The notes beneath the pieces are model-generated. The model made no database searches. It was not told the origin of the DNA and saw nothing but the letters and a program-made list of their open reading frames with translations. From NCBI GenBank assembly GCA_005880915.1, contig VBIW01000037.1, positions 168,239 to 232,238 of the forward strand: a stretch of 64,000 nt of DNA, read 5' to 3'. The DNA comes from Chloroflexota bacterium (lineage in GTDB: Bacteria > Chloroflexota > Dormibacteria > Dormibacterales > Dormibacteraceae). Made by a program: the position numbers and the translations under genes. This document shows positions 34,824 through 44,823 of the stretch, in pieces (positions within the stretch are counted from its first letter, which is position 1; every line of letters starts with the position of its first letter).

Positions 34824-34865
34824 CCGTGGCGTCCCCGAAGTGCTGATTCGGAGCTGGCTGCCTTC

Positions 34866-36173
34866 TTGATCGAGCGATATTCTCCGGCCGCCATGCGGGC
34901 GGTCTGGTCAGACCAGCACAAGTACGAGCTGTGGCTCAGGATCGAGGTGTTGGCCTGCGAAGCATGGGCATCCCTCGGCCGGATCCCCGAATCCGCGCTG
35001 GCGAAGATCCGCAAGGGCACATTCGAGGCAATGAAGATCGCCGAGGTAGAGTCACGCGTCGGCCACGACGTGATCGCGTTCCTGACGGTGCTCAACGAAT
35101 CGATCGGGCAGCCGGAAGCGCGGTACGTCCACCTCGGCATGACCAGCCAGGACCTCAATGACACTGCGATGGCTGTCCAGATGGTGGAGTCGGCGCGTCT
35201 CATCGGCCGGGATCTCGCCGCCGTCCGCGAAGCCGCGGCCGAGCTGGCCGTCCGGCATCGCCGAACCTTGATGGCGGGCCGCACGCATGGCATCGTCGCC
35301 GAGCCGATCACGTTCGGTTTCAAAGTTGCGGGCTGGGTCGCGGAGCTGGATCGCTCGTTGGCTCGCCTGGAGCACGCCGCCGAAGAGGCCGGCGTCGGGC
35401 GGGTCAGCGGCGCCGTGGGCACGCATGCGACTATCGATCCCCGGGTCGAGGAGCACGTGTGCAAGGAGCTGGGCCTCAAGGTGGACACCGTGTCCACGCA
35501 GGTCGTCGCGCGGGACCGGCACTCGGCCTTCATGTCCGCGCTGGCGATCGCAGCCGGGACGCTAGAACGGATTGCGACAGAGATCCGCCACCTCCAACGA
35601 AGCGAGATCGGCGAGGCATTCGAACCCTTTGGCAAAGAACAGAAAGGAAGCTCGGCGATGCCGCACAAGCGCAATCCGGTCCTGACCGAGCGCGTGTGCG
35701 GGTTGGCCCGTGTCGTGCGAGGGCAGCTCGTCACGGCTCTGGAGAACACGGCGCTGTGGCACGAGCGCGACATCAGCCACTCATCCGCGGAGCGCGTGAT
35801 CTTTCCCGACGCGTGCGCGACCGTCGACTACATGGCGATAGAGATGGGCAAGGTGTTGCGCGGGCTCGAGGTGCGTCCCGACCGCATGCTCGCTAACCTG
35901 CAGTTCGCCGGCGGGGTCGTTTTCTCGCAGCGCGTCCTGCTCGCGCTCGTCGACAGCGGGATGTCGCGCGAGGACGCGTACCTCATCGTTCAGAAAGCCG
36001 CCATGGAGGCGATGAAAGAGTCGGGTTCCGGGTTTCGTACCCTGCTGGAGAAGAATGATCAGGTCATGACGCGCATCGGCTCGACGCTGGAGGCGGTCTT
36101 CGACCCATGGGCGGGTCTCGAGCACACCGACCTCGCCTATGAACGGCTCGGCCTGGGAGTTGCAACTAAGTGA
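34866..36173 (+). CDS. purB: Adenylosuccinate lyase
   Basis: A 435-residue fumarase/aspartase-superfamily enzyme for step 8 of purine synthesis and for AMP formation. It has IERYSPAAMRAVWSDQHKYE, a GHDVIAFLTVL helix, HLGMTSQDLNDTAMAVQM, GRTHGIVAEPITFGFK and the signature loop GSSAMPHKRNPVLTERV, then HERDISHSSAERVIFPDA. TTG at 34866 gives the usual IERY N terminus, with GGAG about 11 bases upstream; the frame further upstream crosses the promoter. First gene of the main pur operon. Confidence 0.95.
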   Translation: MIERYSPAAMRAVWSDQHKYELWLRIEVLACEAWASLGRIPESALAKIRKGTFEAMKIAEVESRVGHDVIAFLTVLNESIGQPEARYVHLGMTSQDLNDTAMAVQMVESARLIGRDLAAVREAAAELAVRHRRTLMAGRTHGIVAEPITFGFKVAGWVAELDRSLARLEHAAEEAGVGRVSGAVGTHATIDPRVEEHVCKELGLKVDTVSTQVVARDRHSAFMSALAIAAGTLERIATEIRHLQRSEIGEAFEPFGKEQKGSSAMPHKRNPVLTERVCGLARVVRGQLVTALENTALWHERDISHSSAERVIFPDACATVDYMAIEMGKVLRGLEVRPDRMLANLQFAGGVVFSQRVLLALVDSGMSREDAYLIVQKAAMEAMKESGSGFRTLLEKNDQVMTRIGSTLEAVFDPWAGLEHTDLAYERLGLGVATK

Positions 36174-36201
36174 TCTGGCGATCCCGGCCGGAGCCCCTCC
36201 C

Positions 36202-37119
36202 GTGATCGCTGGACCACCGGTCACCGACACCGCTCTGCCGCTCAAGCTCTTCGCCCGCGGCAAGGTGCGCGACACGTATGAGCTGAGCCCTGACAGGCTG
36301 CTCATGGTCGCGACGGACCGCATCTCCGCCTTCGACCATGTGTTGCCCAACGGAATTCCCGATCGCGGCAAGGTGCTCACTCAGCTGTCGATTTTCTGGT
36401 TCTCTCAGACCGACACCTTCCAGGCGAACCACCTGGTCTCGGGCATGGTGCCGGACCTGCCGCCCGCCCTCAAAGACTTTCGCGATCAGCTGGCGGGGCG
36501 CTTCATGATCGTGCGTAAAGCGAAACGGATCGATTACGAGTGCGTTGTCCGCGGCTACCTGGCGGGCAGCGCGTGGAAGGAATACGAAGAATCTCACACG
36601 TTGGCGGGCGAAACGATGCCGCCTGGACTGCGGCAGAGCGAGAAGCTGGCGTACCCGATCTTCTCACCGGCCACCAAGGCGGACACCGGCCACGACGAGA
36701 ACATCACGTTCGACCAGATGAAGAAAGATCTTGGCGATACGCTGGCGACCAAGCTCCGCGATGCGAGCCTCGAGCTCTATAAATACGCGTCCGAGTTTTC
36801 GGCGCGGCGCGGCCTGATCCTCGCCGACACCAAGTTCGAGTTCGGTCTGGTTGGCGATGACGTGATCCTCATCGACGAGCTGCTGACGCCAGACAGCTCG
36901 CGCTACTGGGACGCCACCACGTACCAGGTCGCCGCCTCGCCCGACTCTTATGACAAGCAGTTCGTGCGCGACTGGCTGAGCCGCTCGGGTTGGGACAAGG
37001 AGTCAGACCCGCCGCGCCTTCCTGAAGATGTCGTGGCGCAGACGCGGATGCGATACCTGACCGCGTATCAGCGAGTGGTCGGCAAGGAGCTGTTCCCACG
37101 CAAGCCGAGGAATGAATGA
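36202..37119 (+). CDS. purC: Phosphoribosylaminoimidazole-succinocarboxamide synthase (SAICAR synthase)
   Basis: About 305 residues, step 7 of purine synthesis. It has [80 protein letters not shown] and [21 protein letters not shown] at 36202 is chosen because GGAG lies eight bases upstream and the N-terminal length fits. An ATG at 36139 (overlapping purB by 35 bases) or TTG at 36160 would add residues without similarity. The stop overlaps the purS start (ATGA). Confidence 0.93.
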   Translation: MIAGPPVTDTALPLKLFARGKVRDTYELSPDRLLMVATDRISAFDHVLPNGIPDRGKVLTQLSIFWFSQTDTFQANHLVSGMVPDLPPALKDFRDQLAGRFMIVRKAKRIDYECVVRGYLAGSAWKEYEESHTLAGETMPPGLRQSEKLAYPIFSPATKADTGHDENITFDQMKKDLGDTLATKLRDASLELYKYASEFSARRGLILADTKFEFGLVGDDVILIDELLTPDSSRYWDATTYQVAASPDSYDKQFVRDWLSRSGWDKESDPPRLPEDVVAQTRMRYLTAYQRVVGKELFPRKPRNE

Positions 37120-37373
37120 TGATTGCAATAGTCATCGTCACTCCAAAGCCTGTGGTCAACGATCCTCAAGGAGTCACGGTCAAGCAAGGGCTTGCCTCGC
37201 TCGGCTTCAGCGAGGTTTCCGATGTCCGCATGGGCAAATACATCGAGCTGAAGCTCGAGGGATCGAGCGAGCACGAGGCCCGCGAGCGCGTCGAGGCGAT
37301 GTGCCGGCAGCTGCTGGCCAACCACGTGATCGAGGATTTCCGGTTCGACATCGTGAGAGACGGGCGCCGGTGA
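37116..37373 (+). CDS. purS: Phosphoribosylformylglycinamidine synthase subunit PurS
   Basis: An 85-residue small subunit that joins PurQ and PurL in the three-part FGAM synthase. It has [19 protein letters not shown] and [20 protein letters not shown], with a C-terminal [18 protein letters not shown]. Starts with tandem ATG codons in an ATGA overlap with purC; the stop overlaps the purQ GTG. Confidence 0.95.
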   Translation: MMIAIVIVTPKPVVNDPQGVTVKQGLASLGFSEVSDVRMGKYIELKLEGSSEHEARERVEAMCRQLLANHVIEDFRFDIVRDGRR

Positions 37374-38074
37374 AGTTCGGCGTTGTGGTGTTCCCGGGCA
37401 CTTGGTCAGACCGCGATTGCGGTTGGGTCGTGGACCAGGTGGTCGGAGCGGAGCTCACTTATCTATGGCACAAGGACACTGACCTCAAGGGCTGCGATTG
37501 CGTCATCCTGCCGGGCGGCTTCGCCTACGGCGATTATCTGCGCACTGGTGCGATCGCCAGGTTCGCGCCCGTTATGGAGAAGATCGGCGAGTTCGCGGAC
37601 CGCGGCGGACTGGTCTGGGGCATCTGCAATGGGTTCCAGGTTCTGTGCGAGGCGGGTCTTCTGCCGGGAGCGCTCATCCGCAACGCCTCGCTCGAGTTTC
37701 GGTGCGAGTGGACCAATCTCGTCGTCGAAAGGACTGACCTTCCCTTCACATCAAGGTGCGCCGAGCGAGAAGTCCTCCGCGTGCCCATCGCACACGGCGA
37801 AGGCAGCTACTTCGCAGATCCCGCGACACTGTCCCGGCTCGAGCAGCGCGGCCAGGTCGTGTTCCGATACTGCGACCCCAAGGGTCACGTCGTGCCTGGC
37901 GCGAATCCGAACGGATCACTACACAACATCGCAGGCATCGTCAACGCGCGCGGGAACGTGCTCGGCATGATGCCGCACCCGGAGCGGTGCTCCGAGGCTG
38001 AGCTCGGCGGCACCGACGGACTGAAGCTGTTTCGTTCAGTGGCTGAGAACGCGCTCAAGGTTCTGGTGTCTTGA
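37370..38074 (+). CDS. purQ: Phosphoribosylformylglycinamidine synthase subunit PurQ (glutaminase)
   Basis: A 234-residue class I glutamine amidotransferase that feeds ammonia to PurL. It has [33 protein letters not shown], the nucleophile Cys in [17 protein letters not shown] and the catalytic His in [11 protein letters not shown]. The GTG start overlaps the purS stop by four bases. The usual N-terminal GSN is GTW here. Confidence 0.95.
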   Translation: MKFGVVVFPGTWSDRDCGWVVDQVVGAELTYLWHKDTDLKGCDCVILPGGFAYGDYLRTGAIARFAPVMEKIGEFADRGGLVWGICNGFQVLCEAGLLPGALIRNASLEFRCEWTNLVVERTDLPFTSRCAEREVLRVPIAHGEGSYFADPATLSRLEQRGQVVFRYCDPKGHVVPGANPNGSLHNIAGIVNARGNVLGMMPHPERCSEAELGGTDGLKLFRSVAENALKVLVS

Positions 38075-40311
38075 GCATCAAGTCTGTGGATGAGCGCCGG
38101 CTCCGAGAGGTCGCGCTCACCCCAGATGAGTACAAGGTCATCCTCGAACGGCTGAGGCGAGCCCCCAACGAGGTCGAGCTCGGCATGCTGGGCGTCCTGT
38201 GGTCCGAGCACTGCTCGTACAAGAGCTCCAAACCGCTGCTTCGACGACTTCCCTCGAGCGGTCCCGGCGTGCTGCAGGGGCCGGGCGAGAACGCGGGCGC
38301 GGTCACCATCGGCGAAGGCTGGGCCGCCGTCTTCAAGATCGAGTCGCACAACCATCCGTCGGCGATCGAGCCGTACCAGGGGGCCGCGACGGGTGTGGGC
38401 GGGATCATCCGCGACGTCATCGCCATGGGCGCGCGCCCCATTGCCCTGCTCGACTCGCTGCGCTTTGGCCCCCTGCCGGAATCCAGCAGGCACTTCGAGG
38501 GCGTCGTCGCCGGAATCGGCGGCTACGGAAACTGCATCGGCATTCCGACCGTCGGGGGCGAGATCTATTTCGACGAGTGCTACACGAACAATCCGCTGGT
38601 CAACGCGATGTGCGTGGGCCTGGTGCGGACCGACGAGCTGATGCGGGCTCGCGCAGAAGGCACAGGGAACAGCCTGATGCTGGTTGGCGCGGACACGGGA
38701 CGCGACGGCATCCACGGCGCCTCCTTCGCCTCGCTCGAGCTCGACGAGAACAGCTCGGAGCGCAGACCCGCGGTCCAGGTGGGCAACCCGTTCCTCGAAA
38801 AGTGCCTGCTCGAGGCCTGCATGGACCTTTCGCACACCGACGCCGTCGTCGCAATCCAGGACCTGGGCGCGGCCGGCCTCACCTCCGCGGTGGCGGAATG
38901 CGCCGGCCGGGTCGAGGGAGCGGGCGCTGTTATCGACGTCGCGCAGGTTCAGCGGCGCGAGCGGGGCATGACTCCGTACGAGGTGATGCTCTCCGAGTCG
39001 CAGGAGAGGATGCTCGTGGTCGTCCAGCGTGGCCGCGAACGCGAGGTGGAGAGCATCTTCAACGCCTGGGACCTGACCTCCGCGGTCATCGGTCAGGTGA
39101 CCGATGATGGACTCCTCACGGTGGTCGACGGCAGCGAGCAGGTGGCCCGCTTACCGGTCACGCTGCTCACCGACGGAGCGCCGGTCCGGCGCCTGGTCGG
39201 CATCGCACCCGACCCGCCATTCGGCCTGGATATCGACGCTTTGCCGCCACTGGCCGACGCGGGTGCAACTCTGCTGAGACTCCTGGCGAGCCCCAACCTC
39301 AGCAGCCGTCGCGGAGTGTTCCGTCGCTATGACCACATGGTCGGGGACGCCACGATCGTTCCGCCGGGCGGGGACGCGGCGATGCTGCGTGTGAAGGGCA
39401 CCACCCTGGGCCTGGCGATGACGACCGATTGCAACCCGCGCTACTGCCACCTCGATCCACACCTCGGCGCGCAGCTCGCGGTGGCCGAGGCGGCGCGAAA
39501 CATCGTCGCCACCGGGGCTCGGCCGTTGGCGGTGACCGACTGCCTGAACTTCGCCAACCCCGACCGCCCCGAGGTGTACTGGGAGCTCGAAGAGACGATC
39601 GCCGGGCTCGCGTACGCGTGTCGCACGCTCGAGCTGCCGGTCGTGAGCGGCAACGTGAGCCTCTACAACGAAAGCTTCCCCACTCGTGGGGAAGGTGGCC
39701 CGGCGCAAGACGCCCGGCCGGTTGGGGCCGGCCAGTCGGCGATCTATCCGACCCCGGTCGTCGGCATGATCGGCCTGATCGACGACTACAGCAAGCGGCT
39801 CGGCGCCGGTTTGCGCGCGGAGGGCGATTTCGTGCTGCTGATCGGCTCGACCCACAACGACCTCGGCGGAACCGAGTATCTGAAGGTTGAGCACGGCCAC
39901 ATCGCTGGGCGGCCACCCGCCCTCGATCTGACCCGCGAGCAGGCGGTCAACCGCGTGGTCCTCGCCGCGGCGCAGAACGGCTATCTTCACTCGGCCCACG
40001 ATTGCGCCGAGGGCGGAATGCTGATCGCTCTCGCCGAGTGCTGCCTGCTTGGCGGCATCGGCGTCCGTTGTCCGGCTGTCCGGCCCGAGGCCCCCCTGCG
40101 CCTTGACGCCGCGTTCTTCGGCGAGTCGCAGAGCCGCTTCATCGTCAGCGTCGCCTCGCGTGCCATGCCGGAGCTGCAGTCGCTCGCCCGCCGCCACAAT
40201 GTCGAGCTGTCGCTGCTTGGGCTCGCGGGCGGGGATACGCTCGAGTTCGAAGGCCAGCTCAAGCTGACCCTGTCCGAGCTGCGCGAGGCCTGGGAGGTGT
40301 TGGTCCCCTAA
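38071..40311 (+). CDS. purL: Phosphoribosylformylglycinamidine synthase subunit PurL
   Basis: A 746-residue ATP-dependent subunit of step 4 (small PurL type). It shows [19 protein letters not shown], the nucleotide-binding [35 protein letters not shown], and in the second half [18 protein letters not shown] and SGNVSLYN. Odd point: between SLYNE and [12 protein letters not shown], where most PurL proteins have a short loop, there are about 20 extra residues ([20 protein letters not shown]) encoded by GC palindromes. TTG start in a TTGA overlap with purQ. Confidence 0.95.
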   Translation: MSIKSVDERRLREVALTPDEYKVILERLRRAPNEVELGMLGVLWSEHCSYKSSKPLLRRLPSSGPGVLQGPGENAGAVTIGEGWAAVFKIESHNHPSAIEPYQGAATGVGGIIRDVIAMGARPIALLDSLRFGPLPESSRHFEGVVAGIGGYGNCIGIPTVGGEIYFDECYTNNPLVNAMCVGLVRTDELMRARAEGTGNSLMLVGADTGRDGIHGASFASLELDENSSERRPAVQVGNPFLEKCLLEACMDLSHTDAVVAIQDLGAAGLTSAVAECAGRVEGAGAVIDVAQVQRRERGMTPYEVMLSESQERMLVVVQRGREREVESIFNAWDLTSAVIGQVTDDGLLTVVDGSEQVARLPVTLLTDGAPVRRLVGIAPDPPFGLDIDALPPLADAGATLLRLLASPNLSSRRGVFRRYDHMVGDATIVPPGGDAAMLRVKGTTLGLAMTTDCNPRYCHLDPHLGAQLAVAEAARNIVATGARPLAVTDCLNFANPDRPEVYWELEETIAGLAYACRTLELPVVSGNVSLYNESFPTRGEGGPAQDARPVGAGQSAIYPTPVVGMIGLIDDYSKRLGAGLRAEGDFVLLIGSTHNDLGGTEYLKVEHGHIAGRPPALDLTREQAVNRVVLAAAQNGYLHSAHDCAEGGMLIALAECCLLGGIGVRCPAVRPEAPLRLDAAFFGESQSRFIVSVASRAMPELQSLARRHNVELSLLGLAGGDTLEFEGQLKLTLSELREAWEVLVP
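39675..39733. repeat. In-frame palindromic element inside purL
   Basis: CTTCCCCAC-TC-GTGGGGAAG has perfect 9-base arms (39675-39694). It is followed by a second hairpin with GGCCGG / CCGGCC arms and loop TTGGGG (39716-39733). It encodes [19 protein letters not shown], in a loop that is shorter in other PurL proteins. Same style as the elements in the ECF sigma gene and carB. Confidence 0.65.
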
Positions 40312-40313
40312 GC

Positions 40314-41774
40314 ATGTGCGGAGTCTTCGGGGTCTGCGCGAAGCAAGGCGTCGACGTTGCCAACCTCACCTATTTCGGCCTGTTCGCGCTGCAGCACCGC
40401 GGTCAGGAGTCGGCCGGCATCGCCGTGTCCGATGGGTCGACTGTGCGCGTGCATCGCGCGATGGGACTGGTTGCGCAGGTCTTCTCCGCCGCGCAGATCA
40501 AAGAGCTCGGCGCGGGATCGGTGGTCGCGCTTGGCCACACGCGCTACTCGACCACCGGCTCGAGCCGCGCCGAGAATGCGCACCCGCTCCCGTTCCATCA
40601 CCCGACGCTCGGCCCCGGCGCGATCGCGCACAACGGCAACTTGCTCAATGCGGAGTCCCTGCGCGCGCAGCTCAGTGAGCAGGGGGTCACGTTTGAGACG
40701 GCGCTGGATACCGAGGTGATGGCGCGCCTCATCGAGAACACTCACGGCCGGTCGTGGGAGGACGTCATCCGGCGCACATTCGCGCGGGTCGTGGGCGCTT
40801 ACTCCTGTGGAGTGATCACGCCGAACCAGCTGATCGCGTTGCGCGATCCTTTTGGCTTCCGCCCGCTGTGCATCGGCTACATCCCGCTGCCGGGCCAGCC
40901 TGCCCACGTGATCGCATCGGAGACCTGCGCCCTCGATACGGTGAACGCGACCTTCGTGCGCGAGGTGCAGCCGGGTGAGATGGTGGTGATGGACGAGCAC
41001 GGCGTGCACAGCGTTTCGTTCCAGGCCTCGAGCAAGCACGCGATGTGCGTGTTCGAATTCATCTACTTCGCGCGGCCTGACTCGATCCTCAAGAACTGCG
41101 AGCTCGAGGACGCTCGCATCAGGATGGGCCACGAGCTGGCGCAGGAAGCGCCCGTCGACGCCGACATGGTCATCCCGTTCCCAGACTCAGGCACGCCGGC
41201 CGCGATCGGCTACGCCGAGGCCTCAGGCATCCCGTTCCGCGAGGCACTCATGAAGAGCCGATACATCAACCGAACTTTCATCCAGCCCGACCAGTCGCTC
41301 CGCGAAGCGGGCGTCATGTTGAAGCTCAATCCTCTGCCGCGGTCGATCAGGGGCAAGCGGATCATCGCGGTGGACGACTCTATCGTCCGAGGCACTACTT
41401 CGCGGCGCATCATCGAGCGCCTCCGCGCGGCCGGAGCGCGTGAGATCCACATGCGGATCTCGAGCCCACCGATGCGGTTTCCCTGCTTCATGGGCGTCGA
41501 CATCGGCTCGACCAAGGAGCTAATCGCATCAGGCCGCTCGGTCGAGGAGGTGCGGCAGCAGATCGGCGCCGATTCGCTCAGCTATCTCTCGATCCCGGGC
41601 CTGATCCGTGCGATCGGCCGAGGTACCGCGGGGGAGTTCTGTCGCGCCTGCTTCGACGGTTCGTACCCGGTACCCGTGCCGCAGCAGCTGGAGATGGACA
41701 AGATGCAATTCGAGCTGCCTCTGAAGTCGGATCACGTTCCTGGACCCCCTTCGCCCCAGCTCGCCAAAATCTAG
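40314..41774 (+). CDS. purF: Amidophosphoribosyltransferase
   Basis: A 486-residue enzyme for the first committed step of purine synthesis. The N-terminal glutaminase starts with MCGVFGVCA (Cys2 is the nucleophile, with no propeptide). HRGQESAGIAVSDGS, GHTRYSTTGSSRAENAHP and HNGNLLNAESL follow. The PRTase domain has the PRPP loop RIIAVDDSIVRGTTSRRIIE. PFPDSGTPAAIGYAEASG and SYLSIPGLIRAIG support the assignment. The cysteine clusters of the Fe-S Bacillus type are partly present (CRACFDGSYPVP). ATG two bases after the purL stop. Confidence 0.96.
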   Translation: MCGVFGVCAKQGVDVANLTYFGLFALQHRGQESAGIAVSDGSTVRVHRAMGLVAQVFSAAQIKELGAGSVVALGHTRYSTTGSSRAENAHPLPFHHPTLGPGAIAHNGNLLNAESLRAQLSEQGVTFETALDTEVMARLIENTHGRSWEDVIRRTFARVVGAYSCGVITPNQLIALRDPFGFRPLCIGYIPLPGQPAHVIASETCALDTVNATFVREVQPGEMVVMDEHGVHSVSFQASSKHAMCVFEFIYFARPDSILKNCELEDARIRMGHELAQEAPVDADMVIPFPDSGTPAAIGYAEASGIPFREALMKSRYINRTFIQPDQSLREAGVMLKLNPLPRSIRGKRIIAVDDSIVRGTTSRRIIERLRAAGAREIHMRISSPPMRFPCFMGVDIGSTKELIASGRSVEEVRQQIGADSLSYLSIPGLIRAIGRGTAGEFCRACFDGSYPVPVPQQLEMDKMQFELPLKSDHVPGPPSPQLAKI

Positions 41775-41778
41775 AGCT

Positions 41779-42753
41779 ATGAGCAGCGAGGGGCTGTCGT
41801 ACGCCTCGGCCGGCGTCGACATCGAGGCTTATGAGCGCGCGCTGGAGCGGGTCAAGCCGCTCATCGCTGCGACTCACGGCAAAGAGGTTGCCGTTGGCAT
41901 CGGTCCGTTCGCGGGCCTGTACGCGCTGCCCGGAGGCGGCCACCTCGCGGCAAGCGCGGACGGGGTCGGGACCAAGATCAAGGTGGCCATCGCGGCCGGG
42001 TCCCACCGGGGAATTGGGGTCGACATCGTCAACCACTGCGTCAACGACATCGCCACGGCCGGCGCGCGCCCGCTGTTCTTTCTCGACTACTTCGCGACCG
42101 GGCAGCTTGACCCGGATGTGTTCGCCCAGCTCATCGAAGGCATGACCGCAGCGTGTCGCGACGCGAGCTGCGCTCTGCTGGGCGGCGAGACTGCGGAGAT
42201 GCCTGGCGTCTACGCGCTGGGGGACTACGACCTGGCTGGGTTCATCATCGGCTTGGTCGAGGCTGGGTCAGAGCGCGCCAAGGTCGCCGCCGGCGATGTT
42301 CTGATCGGTCTTCCGTCGAGCGGCCTGCACACCAACGGCTATTCGCTGGTCCGCAAGGTCTTCGAGGACGTGCCGCTGAGCCACGTGTTCACAGAGCTGG
42401 ACAAGCCGCTGGGCGAGGTGCTCCTGGAACCACATCGCTCCTACCTGCAAGACCTTGGCCGTATGCACTGGAAGGCCGCTGCACACATCACGGGTGGCGG
42501 CGTCCTCGGCAATCTGCCCCGGTGTCTTCCCGAACGTTTGGGCGCGCGCCTCGACCGCCGCGCATGGCGCGTGCCGGCGATCTTCGAATTGATCCGCAAG
42601 CGCGGCCGGGTGACGGACGACGAGATGCACGGAACGTTCAACATGGGGCTCGGGATGATCGTGGTCACGGCTCCGGACGAGGTGCCGAATGGCGCGATGG
42701 TGGTGGGCGAGGTGGTTCGGCAGACCGGCCCCGACCGGGTATCGATCCGCTGA
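41779..42753 (+). CDS. purM: Phosphoribosylformylglycinamidine cyclo-ligase (AIR synthetase)
   Basis: A 324-residue enzyme for step 5. It has LSYASAGVDIEAYERALERV, SADGVGTKIKVAIAAG, HCVNDIATAGARPLFFLDYF, LLGGETAEMPGVYALGDYDL, IGLPSSGLHTNGYSLVRKVF and HITGGGVLGNLPRCLPE. The ATG follows four bases after the purF stop. Its TGA overlaps the proposed CTG start of purN. Confidence 0.96.
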   Translation: MSSEGLSYASAGVDIEAYERALERVKPLIAATHGKEVAVGIGPFAGLYALPGGGHLAASADGVGTKIKVAIAAGSHRGIGVDIVNHCVNDIATAGARPLFFLDYFATGQLDPDVFAQLIEGMTAACRDASCALLGGETAEMPGVYALGDYDLAGFIIGLVEAGSERAKVAAGDVLIGLPSSGLHTNGYSLVRKVFEDVPLSHVFTELDKPLGEVLLEPHRSYLQDLGRMHWKAAAHITGGGVLGNLPRCLPERLGARLDRRAWRVPAIFELIRKRGRVTDDEMHGTFNMGLGMIVVTAPDEVPNGAMVVGEVVRQTGPDRVSIR

Positions 42754-43322
42754 AGATCGGAATTTGCGTCTCCGGTCGGGGTACCAACCTGCGCAACCTG
42801 GTCGACCGTAGATTTGAGGTCGTCGCGGTGGCGACGAACCGACCCTCATGTGGCGGAGCGGCACTCGCGCGTGAGAAAGGCATCCCGCTCGCGGAGCTTT
42901 CGCAGCGCTCGTTCGACTCGGTCGACGAGCGAGATGTGGCGATGCGCGATTTTTTCCTGCAGCATCACGTCGAGCTCGTCGTTGACGCCGGTTACGACCG
43001 GATCCACGCGAAGCCTTTTCTCGACGCATTCGCCGGCCGAATCATCAATGTCCACCCTTCGCTGCTGCCCGAGTTTGCAGGAGGCATGGATGCCATCGAG
43101 CAAGCCTTCAGCAGCGGCGCGTCTCGGACCGGCGCGACGGTCCACATCGTGACCGCCGAGCTCGACGCCGGCCCGATCCTCCTGCAGGAGGCGGTACAGA
43201 TCCTCGAAGGAGATACGGTGGAGACTCTGCGCCAGCGGGTGCATGAGGCCGAGTACCGGATCCTGCCCCAGGCGATCCGGCTGATGGAGGCACGGCTTGC
43301 CGACAGCACTTCTGTCCGTTAG
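42750..43322 (+). CDS. purN: Phosphoribosylglycinamide formyltransferase
   Basis: A 190-residue enzyme for step 3, using 10-formyl-THF. It has KIGICVSGRGTNLRNLVD, VATNRPSCGGAALAREKGIP, VDAGYDRIHAKPFLDAFAGR and IINVHPSLLPEFAGGMDAIE. A shortened HIVTAELDAGPILLQEAV and EYRILPQAIRLME close it. The usual GYMRILS is GYDRIHA. No ATG, GTG or TTG occurs in frame before the SGRGTNL loop. CTG at 42750, overlapping the purM stop as CTGA, exactly gives the expected MKIGICVSG start. Confidence 0.92.
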   Translation: MKIGICVSGRGTNLRNLVDRRFEVVAVATNRPSCGGAALAREKGIPLAELSQRSFDSVDERDVAMRDFFLQHHVELVVDAGYDRIHAKPFLDAFAGRIINVHPSLLPEFAGGMDAIEQAFSSGASRTGATVHIVTAELDAGPILLQEAVQILEGDTVETLRQRVHEAEYRILPQAIRLMEARLADSTSVR

Positions 43323-44823
43323 CGACAAGACGGGGCTTGCGGCGTTTGCGCGCGGCCTCCAGCGCCTCGGCTATGAGCTGTTCGCCACTGGCACGACGCT
43401 GCAGGCGCTGCAAGGCGCCGCCCTCGACGCCCGGCCGGTCAGTGAGCTTACGGGGTTCCCCGAGATGATGGACGGCCGGATCAAAACCCTCCATCCGGGC
43501 GTTCACGCCGGCATCCTGGCCCGGCGCGACAAGCCGGATCACATGCGAGCGCTGGCGGAACACGGTCTGCGCGAGATAGACCTGGTTTGCTGCAACCTCT
43601 ATCCCTTCGTCGCGACGGTGCTGCAGCCGGACGTCACATTCGAGCACGCCGTCGAGCAGATCGACATCGGCGGGCCGGCCATGATCCGCGCCGCGGCCAA
43701 GAACCATGAATCAGTAGTGGTGCTGGTGCGCCCTCAGCGCTACTCGGAGATCCTCGGAGCGCTGAACGAAGGCACGCTCGACGTTCACGCGCGGCGGCGT
43801 CTCGCCGCGGAGGCCTACGCCCATACGTCCGCTTACGACGCGTGGATCGCCGCCTATATGAGAAGCGGCGAGGCCAACGGGTTTCCGGGCGAGATCTCGA
43901 TCCCGGGGCTGCTGGCTCAGCCCTTGAAGTACGGTGAGAACGAGCACCAGAAAGCGGCCTTCTACAGGCTGGGCCCCGACTCGGGTGGGATTGGCGGCGC
44001 ATCGCAGGTGCAAGGTGGACCGCTTGGTTTCAACAACATCCAGGACGCATCGGCAGCCTTCCAGCTCGTGATGGATTTCGCTCAACCCGCGGTGGCGATC
44101 GTCAAGCACATGAACCCGTGCGGGCTTGCCGTGGCGGAGGACACCGCCACCGCTTACCGCATGGCTTATGAATCTGACAGAGTGTCCGCGTTCGGCGGCA
44201 TTGTCGCGACCAACCGGCCGCTCGACCGGTCCACCGCGGAGCTGATCGTGCAGATCGTGACCCACGTAGTCATCGCGCCCGAGGTCATGGACGAATCCAG
44301 GGACGTGTTGGCACGCCGCAAGAACATGATCGTGCTCGTCGCCGACCCGCCGCGTAAGGGCCTTTTCGACTACGACGTGCGCTCAGTGCCAGGCGGGTTG
44401 TTGATCCAGGAATGGGATAGGGCCGGATTCGACCGCGCCTCGTGCCGAACGGTCACCATGCGGGCGCCGACCGAGCCGGAGTGGCAGCAGCTCGGCCTTG
44501 CCTGGACGGCGGTCAAGCATGTGAAGTCGAATGCCATCGTTCTTTTCAAGGACGGCGCCGCGGTCGGTGTCGGGGCCGGGCAGATGTCGCGAGTCGAAGC
44601 CGTTCAGCTGGCGGTGCAGCGCGCCGGTGAACGATCGCATGGCTCGGTGCTTGCCTCCGACGCGTTCTTTCCGTTTCCGGACGGGCTCGAGCACGGCATT
44701 CGGGCAGGGGTCACTGCGGTGATCCAACCGGGTGGATCGGTGAAGGACGCCGACGTCATCGCGGCGGCCGACGCTGCTGGAATCGCGATGGTCGTGACGG
44801 GCGTGCGTCACTTCAAGCATTGA
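43297..44823 (+). CDS. purH: Bifunctional AICAR formyltransferase / IMP cyclohydrolase
   Basis: A 508-residue enzyme for the last two steps to IMP. The N-terminal IMP cyclohydrolase has [40 protein letters not shown] and [12 protein letters not shown]. The formyltransferase half has [55 protein letters not shown] and [12 protein letters not shown], ending GVRHFKH. TTG start, 26 bases inside purN. The stop overlaps kynA (TTGA). Confidence 0.96.
   Translation: MPTALLSVSDKTGLAAFARGLQRLGYELFATGTTLQALQGAALDARPVSELTGFPEMMDGRIKTLHPGVHAGILARRDKPDHMRALAEHGLREIDLVCCNLYPFVATVLQPDVTFEHAVEQIDIGGPAMIRAAAKNHESVVVLVRPQRYSEILGALNEGTLDVHARRRLAAEAYAHTSAYDAWIAAYMRSGEANGFPGEISIPGLLAQPLKYGENEHQKAAFYRLGPDSGGIGGASQVQGGPLGFNNIQDASAAFQLVMDFAQPAVAIVKHMNPCGLAVAEDTATAYRMAYESDRVSAFGGIVATNRPLDRSTAELIVQIVTHVVIAPEVMDESRDVLARRKNMIVLVADPPRKGLFDYDVRSVPGGLLIQEWDRAGFDRASCRTVTMRAPTEPEWQQLGLAWTAVKHVKSNAIVLFKDGAAVGVGAGQMSRVEAVQLAVQRAGERSHGSVLASDAFFPFPDGLEHGIRAGVTAVIQPGGSVKDADVIAAADAAGIAMVVTGVRHFKH

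Noticed and set aside
34740..34865. tRNA or purine riboswitch before purB
   Set aside because: The inverted repeats do not form a cloverleaf or a purine aptamer, and most lie upstream of the likely transcription start.
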